From Granulibacter bethesdensis CGDNIH1 (lineage in GTDB: Bacteria > Pseudomonadota > Alphaproteobacteria > Acetobacterales > Acetobacteraceae), in the NCBI RefSeq assembly GCF_000014285.2, contig NC_008343.2, positions 372,001-436,000 of the forward strand: a stretch of 64,000 nt of DNA, in the 5' to 3' direction. This document shows positions 26,351 through 35,563 of the stretch, piece after piece (the stretch's first letter is position 1; each line of letters opens with the position of its first letter). The notes beneath the pieces are model-generated. The model saw nothing but the letters and a program-made list of their open reading frames with translations, was not told the DNA's origin and did no database searches. Position numbers and translations under genes: made by a program.

Positions 26351-27222
26351 GCGACGCAATGCCGGCGTTCGATGACGCCGCGTTGCCTGATCTGGCCTAT
26401 AAAGTGCGTTGGCGAGTGCCGGGGGCCAGACCCGGCAGTCACCGGGGCCGCCAGAATGGCAGCGGAGGGGAGCTGAGGGGATATGTTCCCTTCTGGTCCT
26501 CTCCCGACACACGGCGTATCGACTTTGCCCGCTCGGCGAAGGAGCCGGACGGCACGCTGATGGTCCGCCAGATTGAGCAACGCAGCGCCATTGATGTCTA
26601 CGTTATCGCCGATCTGTCGGCGTCGATGGATCCGACCGAAGATGGTGCACGCCGCGCCGAAATTGCCAAACTGGTGAAGGCTCTGTCACAATCAGCCCGC
26701 AGAAGCGGGGATGCGTTCGGCTTTATCGGTTTCGGGGAAACTGTAATGCGGGACGACCTTCTCAAGGCTTCCCGCGTCAGGGGAGCAGAGCAGGCTGTTC
26801 TTGAGCGTTTGCAGACGGAGCCGCTGACGGCACGCAACATCAATGGCCTGAAGGATGTTGCTGCCTATCTGGGTACCCGCCGGCGTCTGGTGTTGCTGGT
26901 GTCTGATTTTCATGCCCCGCGATCAGTGCTGGAACCGTCATTGGCGGCGCTGGGGCGTCATGACATCGTCCCCATTGTTTTGCGGGATCGGCGCGAGCGC
27001 GAATTGCCATCCGGTTTTGGCTTTATCCATGTGCGGGACGTGGAAACCGGGCAGCCGCGCAGTCTGCTGTTGCGTCCCGCTCTGCGTCGACGATGGTCGC
27101 AGGCGGCAGCCGAGAATATGCGGATGCTGGGACAGTTATTGTCTACATATGGCCGGCCTCCTTTCTTTGCCTGGGACCGGATCAATTACGAACGCTTGAG
27201 CGAACATTTGCTGGCAGGCTGA
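26347..27222 (+). CDS. mxaS: MxaS, DUF58 protein of the mxa assembly set
   Basis: A 291-residue cytosolic DUF58 protein, the usual partner of MoxR ATPases. DUF58 proteins contain a von Willebrand A-like fold, seen here in YVIADLSASMDP near residue 85. I choose GTG 26347, which overlaps the mxaR stop (GTGA) and gives tight coupling; ATG 26359 and GTG 26314 are alternatives. It lies in the conserved mxaRSACKL order for methanol dehydrogenase maturation. Confidence 0.9.
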   Translation: MSDAMPAFDDAALPDLAYKVRWRVPGARPGSHRGRQNGSGGELRGYVPFWSSPDTRRIDFARSAKEPDGTLMVRQIEQRSAIDVYVIADLSASMDPTEDGARRAEIAKLVKALSQSARRSGDAFGFIGFGETVMRDDLLKASRVRGAEQAVLERLQTEPLTARNINGLKDVAAYLGTRRRLVLLVSDFHAPRSVLEPSLAALGRHDIVPIVLRDRRERELPSGFGFIHVRDVETGQPRSLLLRPALRRRWSQAAAENMRMLGQLLSTYGRPPFFAWDRINYERLSEHLLAG

Positions 27223-27223
27223 G

Positions 27224-28192
27224 ATGAATGCTTTTTCGCACAGATCGGCGGTTGCGTTGCTGTTGGCAATAACAGCTGCGACCGTACATCCCTCCTGTCC
27301 CGTCAGGGCGGCCGACATGACGCATCATGATGCCGCCATGAAAGGTGCTTCTCTGGCATTTCATCCACCTGATCGTCTGTTCGGCTATTATATCGGGGAT
27401 GTTCTGGACAGTACGGTCGATATAACCCTTGCCAAGGGTGAGGCACTCGACCCGTCTACCGTGCCGACACCCGGCGATATCAATTACTGGCTGACCCTGC
27501 GCAGGGTCGACGTCATCCGGCACAAGCGTGCAGATGGTGGAGAACAGGTTCGGCTTACTCTACAATATCAGACGTTTTATGATCCGTTGGAACCAAAGAA
27601 ATTGCCGGTTCCCGGCTTTACACTCGTGATCCATGGGGCGGGAGCGGACAGAAAACTCAGCACGCCAACATGGCAGTTCTTGAGTTCGCCTATCCGCGAA
27701 GTCAGCCCTGGCGAAGATGTCGATGCCAGTTTCCTTCAACCGGATCATTGGCCGCCACTGCCGGATGTCACCATCCCACGCAGGGCTACGTTGGCGGCGC
27801 TGGGTGTGGCGCTGCTGTCTCTGATCTGGCTCGGCTGGCTCTCGGGCTGGTTCGGCACGATATTGCGTCGGCGGTCACGGCCTTTTGGATTTGCGGTCCA
27901 GCAGATTCGCCGGGAGCGTGGTCGGGAGGAAAGGGAAGCGTATCGCAACGGCCTGAAAGCCTTGCACGAAGCTTTCAACCGTACCGAAGCTGGTCTCGTT
28001 CTGGCCGAGGATGTGCCGGGTTTCATCACCCGCCATCAGCGTTTTGCCGGATTGAAGGTAGAGATCGAGCAATTTTTTGAAGCGTCGAGACGCTGCTTTT
28101 ATGCATCCGATGTTGTGCAGGCGATGCAATCTTTTCCACCGCAAGCAGTCCTGGCACTGGCGCGTCAACTCAGACGGTCTGAACGCGCATGA
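27224..28192 (+). CDS. mxaA: methanol oxidation protein MxaA
   Basis: A 322-residue protein required for calcium insertion into methanol dehydrogenase in Methylobacterium. It has a signal peptide (to about residue 30, PVRAAD), a periplasmic beta-rich part beginning FGYYIGDVLDSTVDITLA, one membrane helix near residues 190-212 (LAALGVALLSLIWLGWLSGW), and a cytoplasmic helical tail ending LARQLRRSERA. It starts one base after the mxaS stop and its stop overlaps the mxaC start (ATGA). Confidence 0.92.
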   Translation: MNAFSHRSAVALLLAITAATVHPSCPVRAADMTHHDAAMKGASLAFHPPDRLFGYYIGDVLDSTVDITLAKGEALDPSTVPTPGDINYWLTLRRVDVIRHKRADGGEQVRLTLQYQTFYDPLEPKKLPVPGFTLVIHGAGADRKLSTPTWQFLSSPIREVSPGEDVDASFLQPDHWPPLPDVTIPRRATLAALGVALLSLIWLGWLSGWFGTILRRRSRPFGFAVQQIRRERGREEREAYRNGLKALHEAFNRTEAGLVLAEDVPGFITRHQRFAGLKVEIEQFFEASRRCFYASDVVQAMQSFPPQAVLALARQLRRSERA

Positions 28193-29178
28193 TGCATCTC
28201 GCCATTGATAGACCATGGGTCTTGCTGGCGGGATTGCTGGCATTGTGGCCGTTATTGGGCGCCGGCTTCCGCCGGGTCGCTTTTCCATCCGTCATGGTGG
28301 TTCCGGCGGATCGTCTCTCTGCTGTGGTGGTCTGGGTTCTGCGTGCGCTGGGGGCGATGGCGATCATCGCGGTGGTGTTGGGGCTGGCCGGTCTGCATCG
28401 GGAAAAGCTGACGATCCAGAAAGTCGGTCAGGGTGCACAGATCATGCTGTTGATTGATCGCAGCATCAGCATGGACCAGACCTTCGATAATCAGACACCG
28501 AATGCCGCCAAGGAATCCAAGACTGATGCGGCCATTCGTCTGGTGAAAGATTTTTTCCGTCAACGCCCGCATGACCGTTTTGGTGTTGTGGCGTTTTCAA
28601 CATCCCCCATTCTGGCAATGCCTTTGACCGAGCACCGTGCAGCGGTAGAGGCCTCTCTGGATGCCATGAGGCGTCCCGCCATTGCCCGCACCAATATCGG
28701 TCGTGGCCTGTCGCTCGCTTTCGCGCAGCTTCAGAACAGTTCTCCAGATGCGGCGCGTGTGGTTCTGTTCGTATCAGACGGTGCAGGTGTCATCGATGGA
28801 GAATTGGAGCCTCGGCTTCATGCCGAGGCTGTAAAGCTCGGTGTCCATATCTATTATTTATATCTCCGCACGGAAGGCGATCCCGGCTTGCATGCGGCAG
28901 GCGAAACGGCGGATGCTGATGCCCCTGCAGCGTTGGATGCATGGTTTTCCGGTCTGGGTGTGCCATACAAGGCGTTCGAGGCTGATAATCCGAATGCCCT
29001 GAAATCCGCTGTTGATACCATTAATCGACTGGAAGCAGCGCCTATCATCTACAACGAATATGTGCCGCGTGAGGATTACAACCGGTTCTGCTACGGTATT
29101 GCAGCGCTGGTTCTCGCGGTTTTATGCATGGCACGATTTCTGGAACGCGATCTGTATCGCGGCAGGAGGGCGGCATGA
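28189..29178 (+). CDS. mxaC: MxaC, von Willebrand A domain protein
   Basis: A 329-residue inner-membrane protein of the calcium-insertion set. N-terminal helices (about 8-25 and 46-67) precede a von Willebrand A domain whose metal-ion-dependent adhesion site reads DRSIS (Asp90, Ser92, Ser94). VLFVSDGAG continues the domain, and a C-terminal helix closes the protein (IAALVLAVLCMARFL). It is probably anchored with the A domain facing the periplasm and works with MxaL and MxaR. It overlaps mxaA and mxaK by ATGA at both ends. Confidence 0.92.
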   Translation: MMHLAIDRPWVLLAGLLALWPLLGAGFRRVAFPSVMVVPADRLSAVVVWVLRALGAMAIIAVVLGLAGLHREKLTIQKVGQGAQIMLLIDRSISMDQTFDNQTPNAAKESKTDAAIRLVKDFFRQRPHDRFGVVAFSTSPILAMPLTEHRAAVEASLDAMRRPAIARTNIGRGLSLAFAQLQNSSPDAARVVLFVSDGAGVIDGELEPRLHAEAVKLGVHIYYLYLRTEGDPGLHAAGETADADAPAALDAWFSGLGVPYKAFEADNPNALKSAVDTINRLEAAPIIYNEYVPREDYNRFCYGIAALVLAVLCMARFLERDLYRGRRAA

Positions 29179-29750
29179 TAAGCAGAATACAATGGTTGAC
29201 GCCCGGCAGAATCAGAATCGCTTTGGCATGGCTGGTGTTCGGCGGGGCTTTGGGAGTTGCCGGATGGCAGGGGATGCACTGGCAGCGCGCCCTGCGTGAT
29301 ACGCATCTTATGAAGCAGCTGCGACATCGCAATGATGTGGCCATTCCCGCCAATGCGGCGCCCGAGGTTTATGTGGCCCGGGGACGCTACCTGCTGGAAA
29401 TGGGCAAATACGAGGATGCACGGTCAGTGCTGGAGCATATGCAGCATGCTCCTCCGCATCTGCGTGCGATGCTGTCTTACGATATTGCCAACACGATGAT
29501 GCGGCGGGCTATCGACGAGATTGATAATGATGCTCTGGAGAAAAGCATTCCGCTGGTGATCAGCGCCAAGCAGGATTATCGTCGTGCGTTGAAAGATGAT
29601 CCCCTGAACTGGGATATGAAGTTCAATCTGGATGTGGCCATGCGGATGGTGCGGGATTTCCCCGCTGCCGAGCAGGAGGAAGGCGATTCCCTGCCTGCGA
29701 CCAAAAAATTGTGGCCCAACATGCCGGGTCAGCCGCAGGGATTACCCTGA
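29175..29750 (+). CDS. mxaK: methanol oxidation protein MxaK
   Basis: A 191-residue protein with one N-terminal membrane helix (about 12-30, ALAWLVFGGALGVAGW), followed by a helical, tetratricopeptide-like periplasmic part (YVARGRYLLEMGKYEDARSV). In Methylobacterium MxaK belongs to the group needed for calcium insertion into methanol dehydrogenase. I take ATG 29175, which overlaps the mxaC stop, rather than the earlier in-frame ATG at 29124, because the former gives a normal membrane-anchor start. Confidence 0.9.
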   Translation: MISRIQWLTPGRIRIALAWLVFGGALGVAGWQGMHWQRALRDTHLMKQLRHRNDVAIPANAAPEVYVARGRYLLEMGKYEDARSVLEHMQHAPPHLRAMLSYDIANTMMRRAIDEIDNDALEKSIPLVISAKQDYRRALKDDPLNWDMKFNLDVAMRMVRDFPAAEQEEGDSLPATKKLWPNMPGQPQGLP

Positions 29751-30835
29751 TGGCAACGCCGCGTATTCTTTCCTGGCCTGCCGCAGGTGATCCAAGGTTC
29801 TGGTTGAGTGCAGGCGCTGTTTTCCTGTTGGTCCTGGCAGTCATTTTGCCGCGCGTTTACCATACAGGTCCGTCTTACCGCATGGTTGCCGTGGTCGATA
29901 TCACGGGCAGTATGAATACGCGGGACCAGATGCTGAATGGTCAAGTCGTCAGCCGTCTGGACAAGGTGCGGCATGATCTGAGTGATTTTGTCGGGCGACT
30001 GCCGTGTGGATCCCAGTTCGGGCTGGCGATTTTTACCGAGCGTCGCCCCTATCTGGTGGTTGAGCCCGTTGAAACCTGCGCGAATTTTCCAGCTCTGGAC
30101 GATGAGATCACGCATCTGGACTGGCGCATGGCATGGGAAGGAGACAGCCATATTACGGAGGGGCTGTACCGCTCGATCGTGCTTGCGCATGATCTGAATG
30201 CCGATCTGATGTTCATGACGGATGGGCAGGAAGCCCCCCCGCTGCCATGGACTGGACCGCCGCCTTTCGACGGGAAGAAAAACATTGTCAAAGGGCTGAT
30301 CGTCGGTGTCGGGGGGCTGACGCCCACGCCGATTCCCAAATACGACGATCATGGCCGTCAGGTTGGATTCTGGAGGCCGCAGGATATTCCGGCAGAAAAC
30401 GAGGCGGCACCGCCGCCGCCGGATGCGGAAAACCGTGAAGGATACAACCCCCGTAATGCGCCTTTTGGCAATGTTGGCGGTAATGCATCAGGCTCATTAT
30501 CGGCGGTGGATGAAAAACACCTGCAATCACTGGGAACAATAACCGGCCTCGACTATTTTCATCTCGGCACAGGCGATCTGAATGGCGTTGCTGAAAAGCG
30601 GATGACGAAACGTCCGGTCAGGCAACGGGTGGAAATTTCATGGATTCCTGCTCTGCTGTCGCTTGTGGCATTGGGTTTATGTTATCTTGTCCTTCCCGTA
30701 TTGGGTGTGGTCGCGGTCTGGCGATCCCGTGCGCAGGCCCGGCGGCGGCTGGAGGACAGAAATGCAGGAAGAGACAGCAATAAGGCGTCCTCTGTGGCGG
30801 TCAATCCTGCTCCCACGGCCCTTTACCGCGCTTAA
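29750..30835 (+). CDS. mxaL: MxaL, von Willebrand A domain protein
   Basis: A 361-residue protein, the second von Willebrand A component. An N-terminal helix (about 18-34) is followed by the metal site DITGS (Asp50), the strand LMFMTDGQEAPP, a Pro-rich insert (EAAPPPPDAENRE), and a C-terminal membrane helix (ALLSLVALGLCYLVLPVLGV). The start ATG 29750 overlaps the mxaK stop by one base. The last 74 bases overlap the sensor kinase gene in another frame, tying the regulators to the structural operon. Confidence 0.92.
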   Translation: MATPRILSWPAAGDPRFWLSAGAVFLLVLAVILPRVYHTGPSYRMVAVVDITGSMNTRDQMLNGQVVSRLDKVRHDLSDFVGRLPCGSQFGLAIFTERRPYLVVEPVETCANFPALDDEITHLDWRMAWEGDSHITEGLYRSIVLAHDLNADLMFMTDGQEAPPLPWTGPPPFDGKKNIVKGLIVGVGGLTPTPIPKYDDHGRQVGFWRPQDIPAENEAAPPPPDAENREGYNPRNAPFGNVGGNASGSLSAVDEKHLQSLGTITGLDYFHLGTGDLNGVAEKRMTKRPVRQRVEISWIPALLSLVALGLCYLVLPVLGVVAVWRSRAQARRRLEDRNAGRDSNKASSVAVNPAPTALYRA

Positions 30836-32198
30836 GCATTCTATCAAGGCCCGTCTGATCGTGCTGCCGCTGGTTATTCTCGCGGCAGCAATTCTGTTTG
30901 TCATCGGCGTGGTCCTGTTCGATTCCAACAAGCGGATCGAGCAGGAAATTCAGTCCGGCACAGAACTGGGCGACATGCTGATTCACTATGCATTGCGCAG
31001 CCTGGGCCATTCTGGCGATCAGGATGCTGAGATCGAGCATTTGATTTCCGATCTCTCAAACATTCGCCATGTAATTTTTATCTATGTGCCTTCCGGGGCC
31101 ACGCCGCCTCATGCGGCTCCGCCACTTGTGGAGAGCGGGGCACCCGCATGGTTTGCGGGATGGTTTCATGTTCCACGTCCCGTTCGTTCCTTCCCGGTGC
31201 AGATTGAAGGCGTATTTCGTGGCGATATCGTGATGGTTGGCGATCCTCACAACGAAATTGCCGAAATCTGGGAGGAGCTTAAGTTTCTGCTCGGATTGCT
31301 GGCTTGCGTATCCTTGATGATCATGGCGGCCATGTTCTGGACCGCCCGCTATGCGCTGAAGCCGATCAGCACGCTGGCGGAGGGCTTGCAGCGTATGCGA
31401 GCCGGCCAGTTCGACGCGCTTCCACCTCTTTATGTGACGGAGCTGAAGCCTATTGGGGAGCGTTTCAATCAGCTTGCCGAAACGCTCCGTGCGGTGCGCG
31501 GCGATAATGAGCGTCTGCTGGAACAGATGGTTTCATTGCAGGAAACGGAACGTCGTGAACTGGCCCGTGAGCTGCACGATGATTTTGGCGCTACTCTGTT
31601 CGGGGCTCGTGCAGAGCTGGCTACCTTGTTGCTGGAAGCCCGCAGGCAGGGCGATGCAGGGCAGCCCATTATCGAGCGCGCTCATGCTGTCGCGAGATTG
31701 ATCGATCAGATTCAACAGCAGAATGGCCGTATTCTGGAACGGCTGCGTCCGATGGCGCTGGATCACATGGGGATTGCCGATGCTATTCGGGATCTGATGA
31801 CCCAATGGCAGGATCGCTATCCGGAGATGGAGTGGTGGCTTTCCATGCCACGTGATCTCAGGATAGAAAATGATCAGATCAACCTGGTTCTCTACCGGAC
31901 TGTGCAGGAATGCCTGACCAATGCTGTGCGACATTCCTCGGCCGAGCGGGTCGATGTCACTCTGTCATGGCATGATGGGGCGTCAGGACATGGTTCAGCG
32001 CGCCGTCTGCAGCTTCTGGTAAAAGATGATGGCACTGGCCTGCCGGAGCATTTCCGGATGGGGTTTGGATTGTTGGGAATGACGGAGCGGTTGCGGCAAT
32101 GCGGGGGCGAGTTGAAAGTGCGGAACAATCATCCGCATGGCACTCTGGTGGAAGCAGTTATGCCGGTTGCAGCCGTGCAGAAGGAAACAGCGGAATGA
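30762..32198 (+). CDS. NarL-type sensor histidine kinase of the mxa cluster
   Basis: A 478-residue membrane sensor kinase. Two membrane helices (about 31-52 and 175-195) bracket a periplasmic sensor of roughly 120 residues. A HAMP-like linker (ALKPISTLAEGLQRM) and a HisKA_3 box with phospho-acceptor His272 (RELARELHDDFGATLF) follow. The ATPase domain ends DDGTGLPEHF, GFGLLGMTERL. The start is ATG 30762 with GGAGGA upstream, inside the end of mxaL. Position and type match the MoxY/MxaY sensor of Paracoccus-type methanol regulation. The signal it senses is unknown. Confidence 0.88.
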   Translation: MQEETAIRRPLWRSILLPRPFTALKHSIKARLIVLPLVILAAAILFVIGVVLFDSNKRIEQEIQSGTELGDMLIHYALRSLGHSGDQDAEIEHLISDLSNIRHVIFIYVPSGATPPHAAPPLVESGAPAWFAGWFHVPRPVRSFPVQIEGVFRGDIVMVGDPHNEIAEIWEELKFLLGLLACVSLMIMAAMFWTARYALKPISTLAEGLQRMRAGQFDALPPLYVTELKPIGERFNQLAETLRAVRGDNERLLEQMVSLQETERRELARELHDDFGATLFGARAELATLLLEARRQGDAGQPIIERAHAVARLIDQIQQQNGRILERLRPMALDHMGIADAIRDLMTQWQDRYPEMEWWLSMPRDLRIENDQINLVLYRTVQECLTNAVRHSSAERVDVTLSWHDGASGHGSARRLQLLVKDDGTGLPEHFRMGFGLLGMTERLRQCGGELKVRNNHPHGTLVEAVMPVAAVQKETAE

Positions 32199-32839
32199 CG
32201 CAGCCGATGATCAAGGTTCTGGTTGTGGAGGATCATCCGCTGGTGCGTGCCGGATGCCATCGCGTGCTGAGCCGCCGGGACACGCTGGAAGTGCTGGAGG
32301 CCAGTTCCGGTCAGGATGGTGTTGCCATCAATGCTGCACAGAAACCGCATGTCATCATCCTCGACATCAACCTGCCGGATAGCAATGGCTTCGATCTGCT
32401 TGATGATCTGCTGAGTGATAATCCTGATGTGCGTATTATCGTTCTCAGCATGTATGGCGATACGCATTTCGTACGCCGTGCGCTTGATCGGGGCGTCAAA
32501 GGATATGTCACCAAGAACGACGATCCGGAGACAATCCTGCTGGCCATTGATCAGGTGATGAATAACGGCGTCTATCTGGGGCAGGTGGTGGCGCAGTCTC
32601 TGGCTCTGGGAAGGCTGATGCCGGATTCCAATGTGGCCGCTGAGCTGTCTGTCAAAGAAAAGCGTGTGCTGGAACTGCTCGGCGATGGGTTGAGCCTGTC
32701 GGAAATCGCTTACGAGCTGGGCGTCAGCTACAAGACAGTGGCCAATATGAGCGGTGCTCTGCGCACCCGGCTTAAAATTCGCACCGGGGCAGCGCTGGTC
32801 AAGTTCGCAGTGGAATGGAAGGCGCGTACCCAGCCGTAA
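32195..32839 (+). CDS. NarL/LuxR-type response regulator of the mxa cluster
   Basis: A 214-residue two-domain regulator. The receiver domain has the acidic pair Glu12-Asp13, phospho-acceptor Asp57 (VIILDINLPD) and Lys107 (YVTKNDD). The C-terminal helix-turn-helix reads LSVKEKRVLELLGDGLSLSE, IAYELGVSYKTVANM, a LuxR type. It overlaps the kinase stop by ATGA, so the pair is co-translated. It resembles MoxX/MxaX or MxaB. Its likely target is the mxaF/mxaD divergent region, giving autoregulation, but this is inferred from position. Confidence 0.9.
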   Translation: MTQPMIKVLVVEDHPLVRAGCHRVLSRRDTLEVLEASSGQDGVAINAAQKPHVIILDINLPDSNGFDLLDDLLSDNPDVRIIVLSMYGDTHFVRRALDRGVKGYVTKNDDPETILLAIDQVMNNGVYLGQVVAQSLALGRLMPDSNVAAELSVKEKRVLELLGDGLSLSEIAYELGVSYKTVANMSGALRTRLKIRTGAALVKFAVEWKARTQP

Positions 32840-32875
32840 AGGCAAAAAGTGCCGCGCCTGCCTGATAGGACGGAC

Positions 32876-34363
32876 TTATTGCCGCCCGTATGTGTCTTCC
32901 AGCCGGACGATATCATCTTCACCCAGATAGGCGCCGGACTGCACCTCGATCAGGGCCAGCGGGATATGACCGGGATTGGACAGGCGATGCACAGTGCCGA
33001 GCGGCAGATAGATGCTTTCGTTTTCCCGCACCAGAATGTCTTCCTCATCGCGGGTCACGATGGCTGTGCCTGCGACAACGACCCAATGTTCGGCCCGATG
33101 GTAATGTTTTTGAAGGCTCAGACGATGACCGGGGGAAACGACAATACGCTTCACCTGGAAACGATCACTCTGAATCAGGCTCTCGTAAAAGCCCCAGGGG
33201 CGATAGATACGGTTATGGCTGGCTGCTTCGGGTTTGCCTGAGCGTTTCAGGCGATCGACGATCTTTTTCACATCCTGTGCATGATCGCGATGCATGGCCA
33301 GCACGGCATCTTTTGTCGTGACGATCACCGCATCCTTCAGCCCGATCACGGCGGTGACGATGCCGTCAGACCTCACATAGCAGTTGCTGGCGCTTTCCAG
33401 CATGGCATCGCCCTGAACGACATTGCCGTGATCGTCCTTATCGCCCAGTTCCCACAATGCGCTCCAGCTGCCGACATCGGACCAGCCGATATCGGCCGGA
33501 ACCACGGCAGCACGGCTGGTTTTCTCGGCGACGGCATAATCAAGGCTGATATCCGGGCAGGTTACGAAGGGTTCCCGGGCCAGTCGCAGGAAATCGAGAT
33601 CCTGCGTACGTCCGGCCACGGCGGCAGTCACGGCTTCCAGTACGGCGGGGGCGTGCTGGCGCATCTCTTCGATCAGTGTGCGGGCCGTAAAGACGAACAT
33701 CCCTGAATTCCACAGATGCTGGCCGGAACTGACCAGTGCCTGCGCGGTGGTGGTATCCGGCTTTTCCAGAAAGCGGCGCAGGCGGTGCACACCGGAAAGC
33801 TCGGTGATCGAGTCGCCGACTTCGATATAGCCATATCCGGTTTCCGGAGCGGTGGGCTGCATGCCGAATGTGACGAAATATCCGGCTTTCGCCGCAGCCA
33901 CGGCCTTGCCAAGCGCCGCAAGCAGAGCATCCGGTCGGGTGACGGAGTGATCGGCTGCCAGCATCCACAGCACCGAATCGGGATTGGTTTCAGCGGCAAG
34001 CAAGGCAGCCGCCAGAATCGCCGGTGCACTATTGCGCCCGCATGGCTCCAGAACGATGCGTACGTTCTCGACTCCGGCCGATCGCGCCTGCTCGGCAATC
34101 AGAAAGCGATGGTCCTGATTACACACCAGAATGGGAGGGGCGAATTGCGGTCCTTGCGCCCGGTGCATGGTGTCCTGGATCAGGGAGTTTTCCCCGGTCA
34201 GATTCCAGTATTGCTTGGGAAACGACTCGCGGGAGACGGGCCACAGACGGGTTCCTGTGCCTCCCGACAGGATCACCGGGATAATGGCTTCCTGCGGAGA
34301 GAGCGGCTGGAAAGGCGCTTTGGGGGAGTCCGGGCCGCTTTCAGTCTGATCCATGGGAACCAT
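32876..34363 (-). CDS. manC: mannose-1-phosphate guanylyltransferase / mannose-6-phosphate isomerase
   Basis: A bifunctional enzyme (type II PMI, as AlgA/XanB/CpsB) making GDP-mannose for exopolysaccharide or lipopolysaccharide. It has 495 residues. The N-terminal nucleotidyltransferase signature is LSGGTGTRLWPVSRESFPKQ (about 33-52), then MLAADHSV. The C-terminal cupin isomerase domain shows RPWGFYESL, QKHYHRAEHWVVVAGTA and IYLPLGTVHRLSNPG. The start is ATG 34363 or ATG 34354. It is convergent with the mxa response regulator. Confidence 0.96.
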   Translation of the reverse strand: MVPMDQTESGPDSPKAPFQPLSPQEAIIPVILSGGTGTRLWPVSRESFPKQYWNLTGENSLIQDTMHRAQGPQFAPPILVCNQDHRFLIAEQARSAGVENVRIVLEPCGRNSAPAILAAALLAAETNPDSVLWMLAADHSVTRPDALLAALGKAVAAAKAGYFVTFGMQPTAPETGYGYIEVGDSITELSGVHRLRRFLEKPDTTTAQALVSSGQHLWNSGMFVFTARTLIEEMRQHAPAVLEAVTAAVAGRTQDLDFLRLAREPFVTCPDISLDYAVAEKTSRAAVVPADIGWSDVGSWSALWELGDKDDHGNVVQGDAMLESASNCYVRSDGIVTAVIGLKDAVIVTTKDAVLAMHRDHAQDVKKIVDRLKRSGKPEAASHNRIYRPWGFYESLIQSDRFQVKRIVVSPGHRLSLQKHYHRAEHWVVVAGTAIVTRDEEDILVRENESIYLPLGTVHRLSNPGHIPLALIEVQSGAYLGEDDIVRLEDTYGRQ

Positions 34364-34482
34364 TATCCTGCATCAATAAAGGCTTGGGCCGGAAAAAGCT
34401 TGTGCAGGCCGATGGCCTTTGGGGCGGTTATTCCGACAATCATGGGATTATCCGTTGGCATAGTCCGGGAGCAACGTTTCTC

Positions 34483-34749
34483 TCAGAGTGGCCGACGTGC
34501 ACGTTCCAGCAGGCGTCCCAGAAAACCGGGTTTACGCGGTTCCGTCGGAGCGTGCGCGGGCTGGGCTGCCTGCTGACGGGCGGCTTCGGCTTCTGCCCGT
34601 TTTGCGGTCAGCCATTTGTCCAGTGACATACCAGCCTTGGCGGCGCGCCGCTCCTCATAGGCACGCTGGCCTGCGGACAGGGGTTGTGCTGCCTTCGGGG
34701 ATCCCTTGGGGGCCGTTCTGGTAGAGGAAGCAGAAGAAGATCTGGTCAT
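34483..34749 (-). CDS. small basic hypothetical protein
   Basis: An 88-residue, Ala-, Arg- and Lys-rich protein from ATG 34749. A predicted helix AGQRAYEERRAAKAGMSLDK, followed by WLTAKRAEAEAARQ, sits between disordered ends. No family is recognised. Earlier in-frame codons exist (to 34953), but that extension is not protein-like. It lies between manC and the divergent DUF1491 gene. Confidence 0.55.
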   Translation of the reverse strand: MTRSSSASSTRTAPKGSPKAAQPLSAGQRAYEERRAAKAGMSLDKWLTAKRAEAEAARQQAAQPAHAPTEPRKPGFLGRLLERARRPL

Positions 34750-35008
34750 GCGGTTCCCGGTGCATACTGAAATAAGGAGGCGTCGTCTGGCTTGCCTGTT
34801 GAAAGGCAATTTTATCCGGACCTCCATGATTCTTCTGCTTGTGCCAAAGCCGCGGAAGGCCAGCAAGCCAGGGTGTAGGCAGTTATAAGGAGAGCATCCG
34901 GAGGAAACCCACCGGGATTGTCCGGCCGGCGGGAGCGTGGTTTCATGACGCAATCACAATCAAGTGATGTCGAGCATCAATCGGCACGATCGGATTGGAA
35001 TGGCTGCC

Positions 35009-35347
35009 ATGAGTGAGGCAAGGATCAAGGCCAGACTTTGGGTGCAGGCCGCACTTCGTCAGGCGGATCTGACAGGCCGCCCGGGGATGGTTCTGCGTCA
35101 TGGCGATGATGATGCCGGTGGAATCGCAGCTGTTCTGAGGGGGCGGGATGGATTTTGCGTGCTGATGCAGACGCGGGCGGCGGATGGAAGTCCTGCCTGG
35201 ATGCGTGCCGGGGGGGGAGCCGGTTCCCTTACACAGGATCAGGTCGATCAATATCTGACCCGCCAGACTTCCATCGACTCCGACCTGTGGGTAGTTGAAT
35301 TCGATTCCCCTGATCTGACTCCACCCTTCGAGGCAAAAATATTGTAG
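35009..35347 (+). CDS. DUF1491 family protein
   Basis: A small cytosolic protein of 112 residues from ATG 35009 (ATG 35000 also possible). The pattern ARLWVQAALRQADLTGRPGM, VLRHGDDDAGGIAAVL and LTRQTSIDSDLWVVEFDSP matches DUF1491, a family common in Alphaproteobacteria with no known function. It precedes the OmpA gene but is separated from it by 216 bases with no obvious coding content. Confidence 0.85.
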   Translation: MSEARIKARLWVQAALRQADLTGRPGMVLRHGDDDAGGIAAVLRGRDGFCVLMQTRAADGSPAWMRAGGGAGSLTQDQVDQYLTRQTSIDSDLWVVEFDSPDLTPPFEAKIL

Positions 35348-35563
35348 GAAACAGACGCTTTTATCGTGAGAGGCTGACAAACTTTCCGGCTGCAGAAGGA
35401 ATCTGTGGCCGTGCTGCAACAGTGATGGATAAAGGCATCATCCCCACCTGCAACTGTGCGACTAAGCTGCTACGTTCTCGTTTACCGAGCACAGGCGAAC
35501 GGGCAAGCCCAGCCCCGTGCCTTGGCTGCGCAAAAGCGCAGGTTTTGAACGAGGAGAGATAGA

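Noticed and set aside
32826-32855. Possible terminator between the response regulator and manC
   Set aside because: Only a four-pair GGCA/TGCC stem can be drawn, with no firm T-run, so it is too weak to list.
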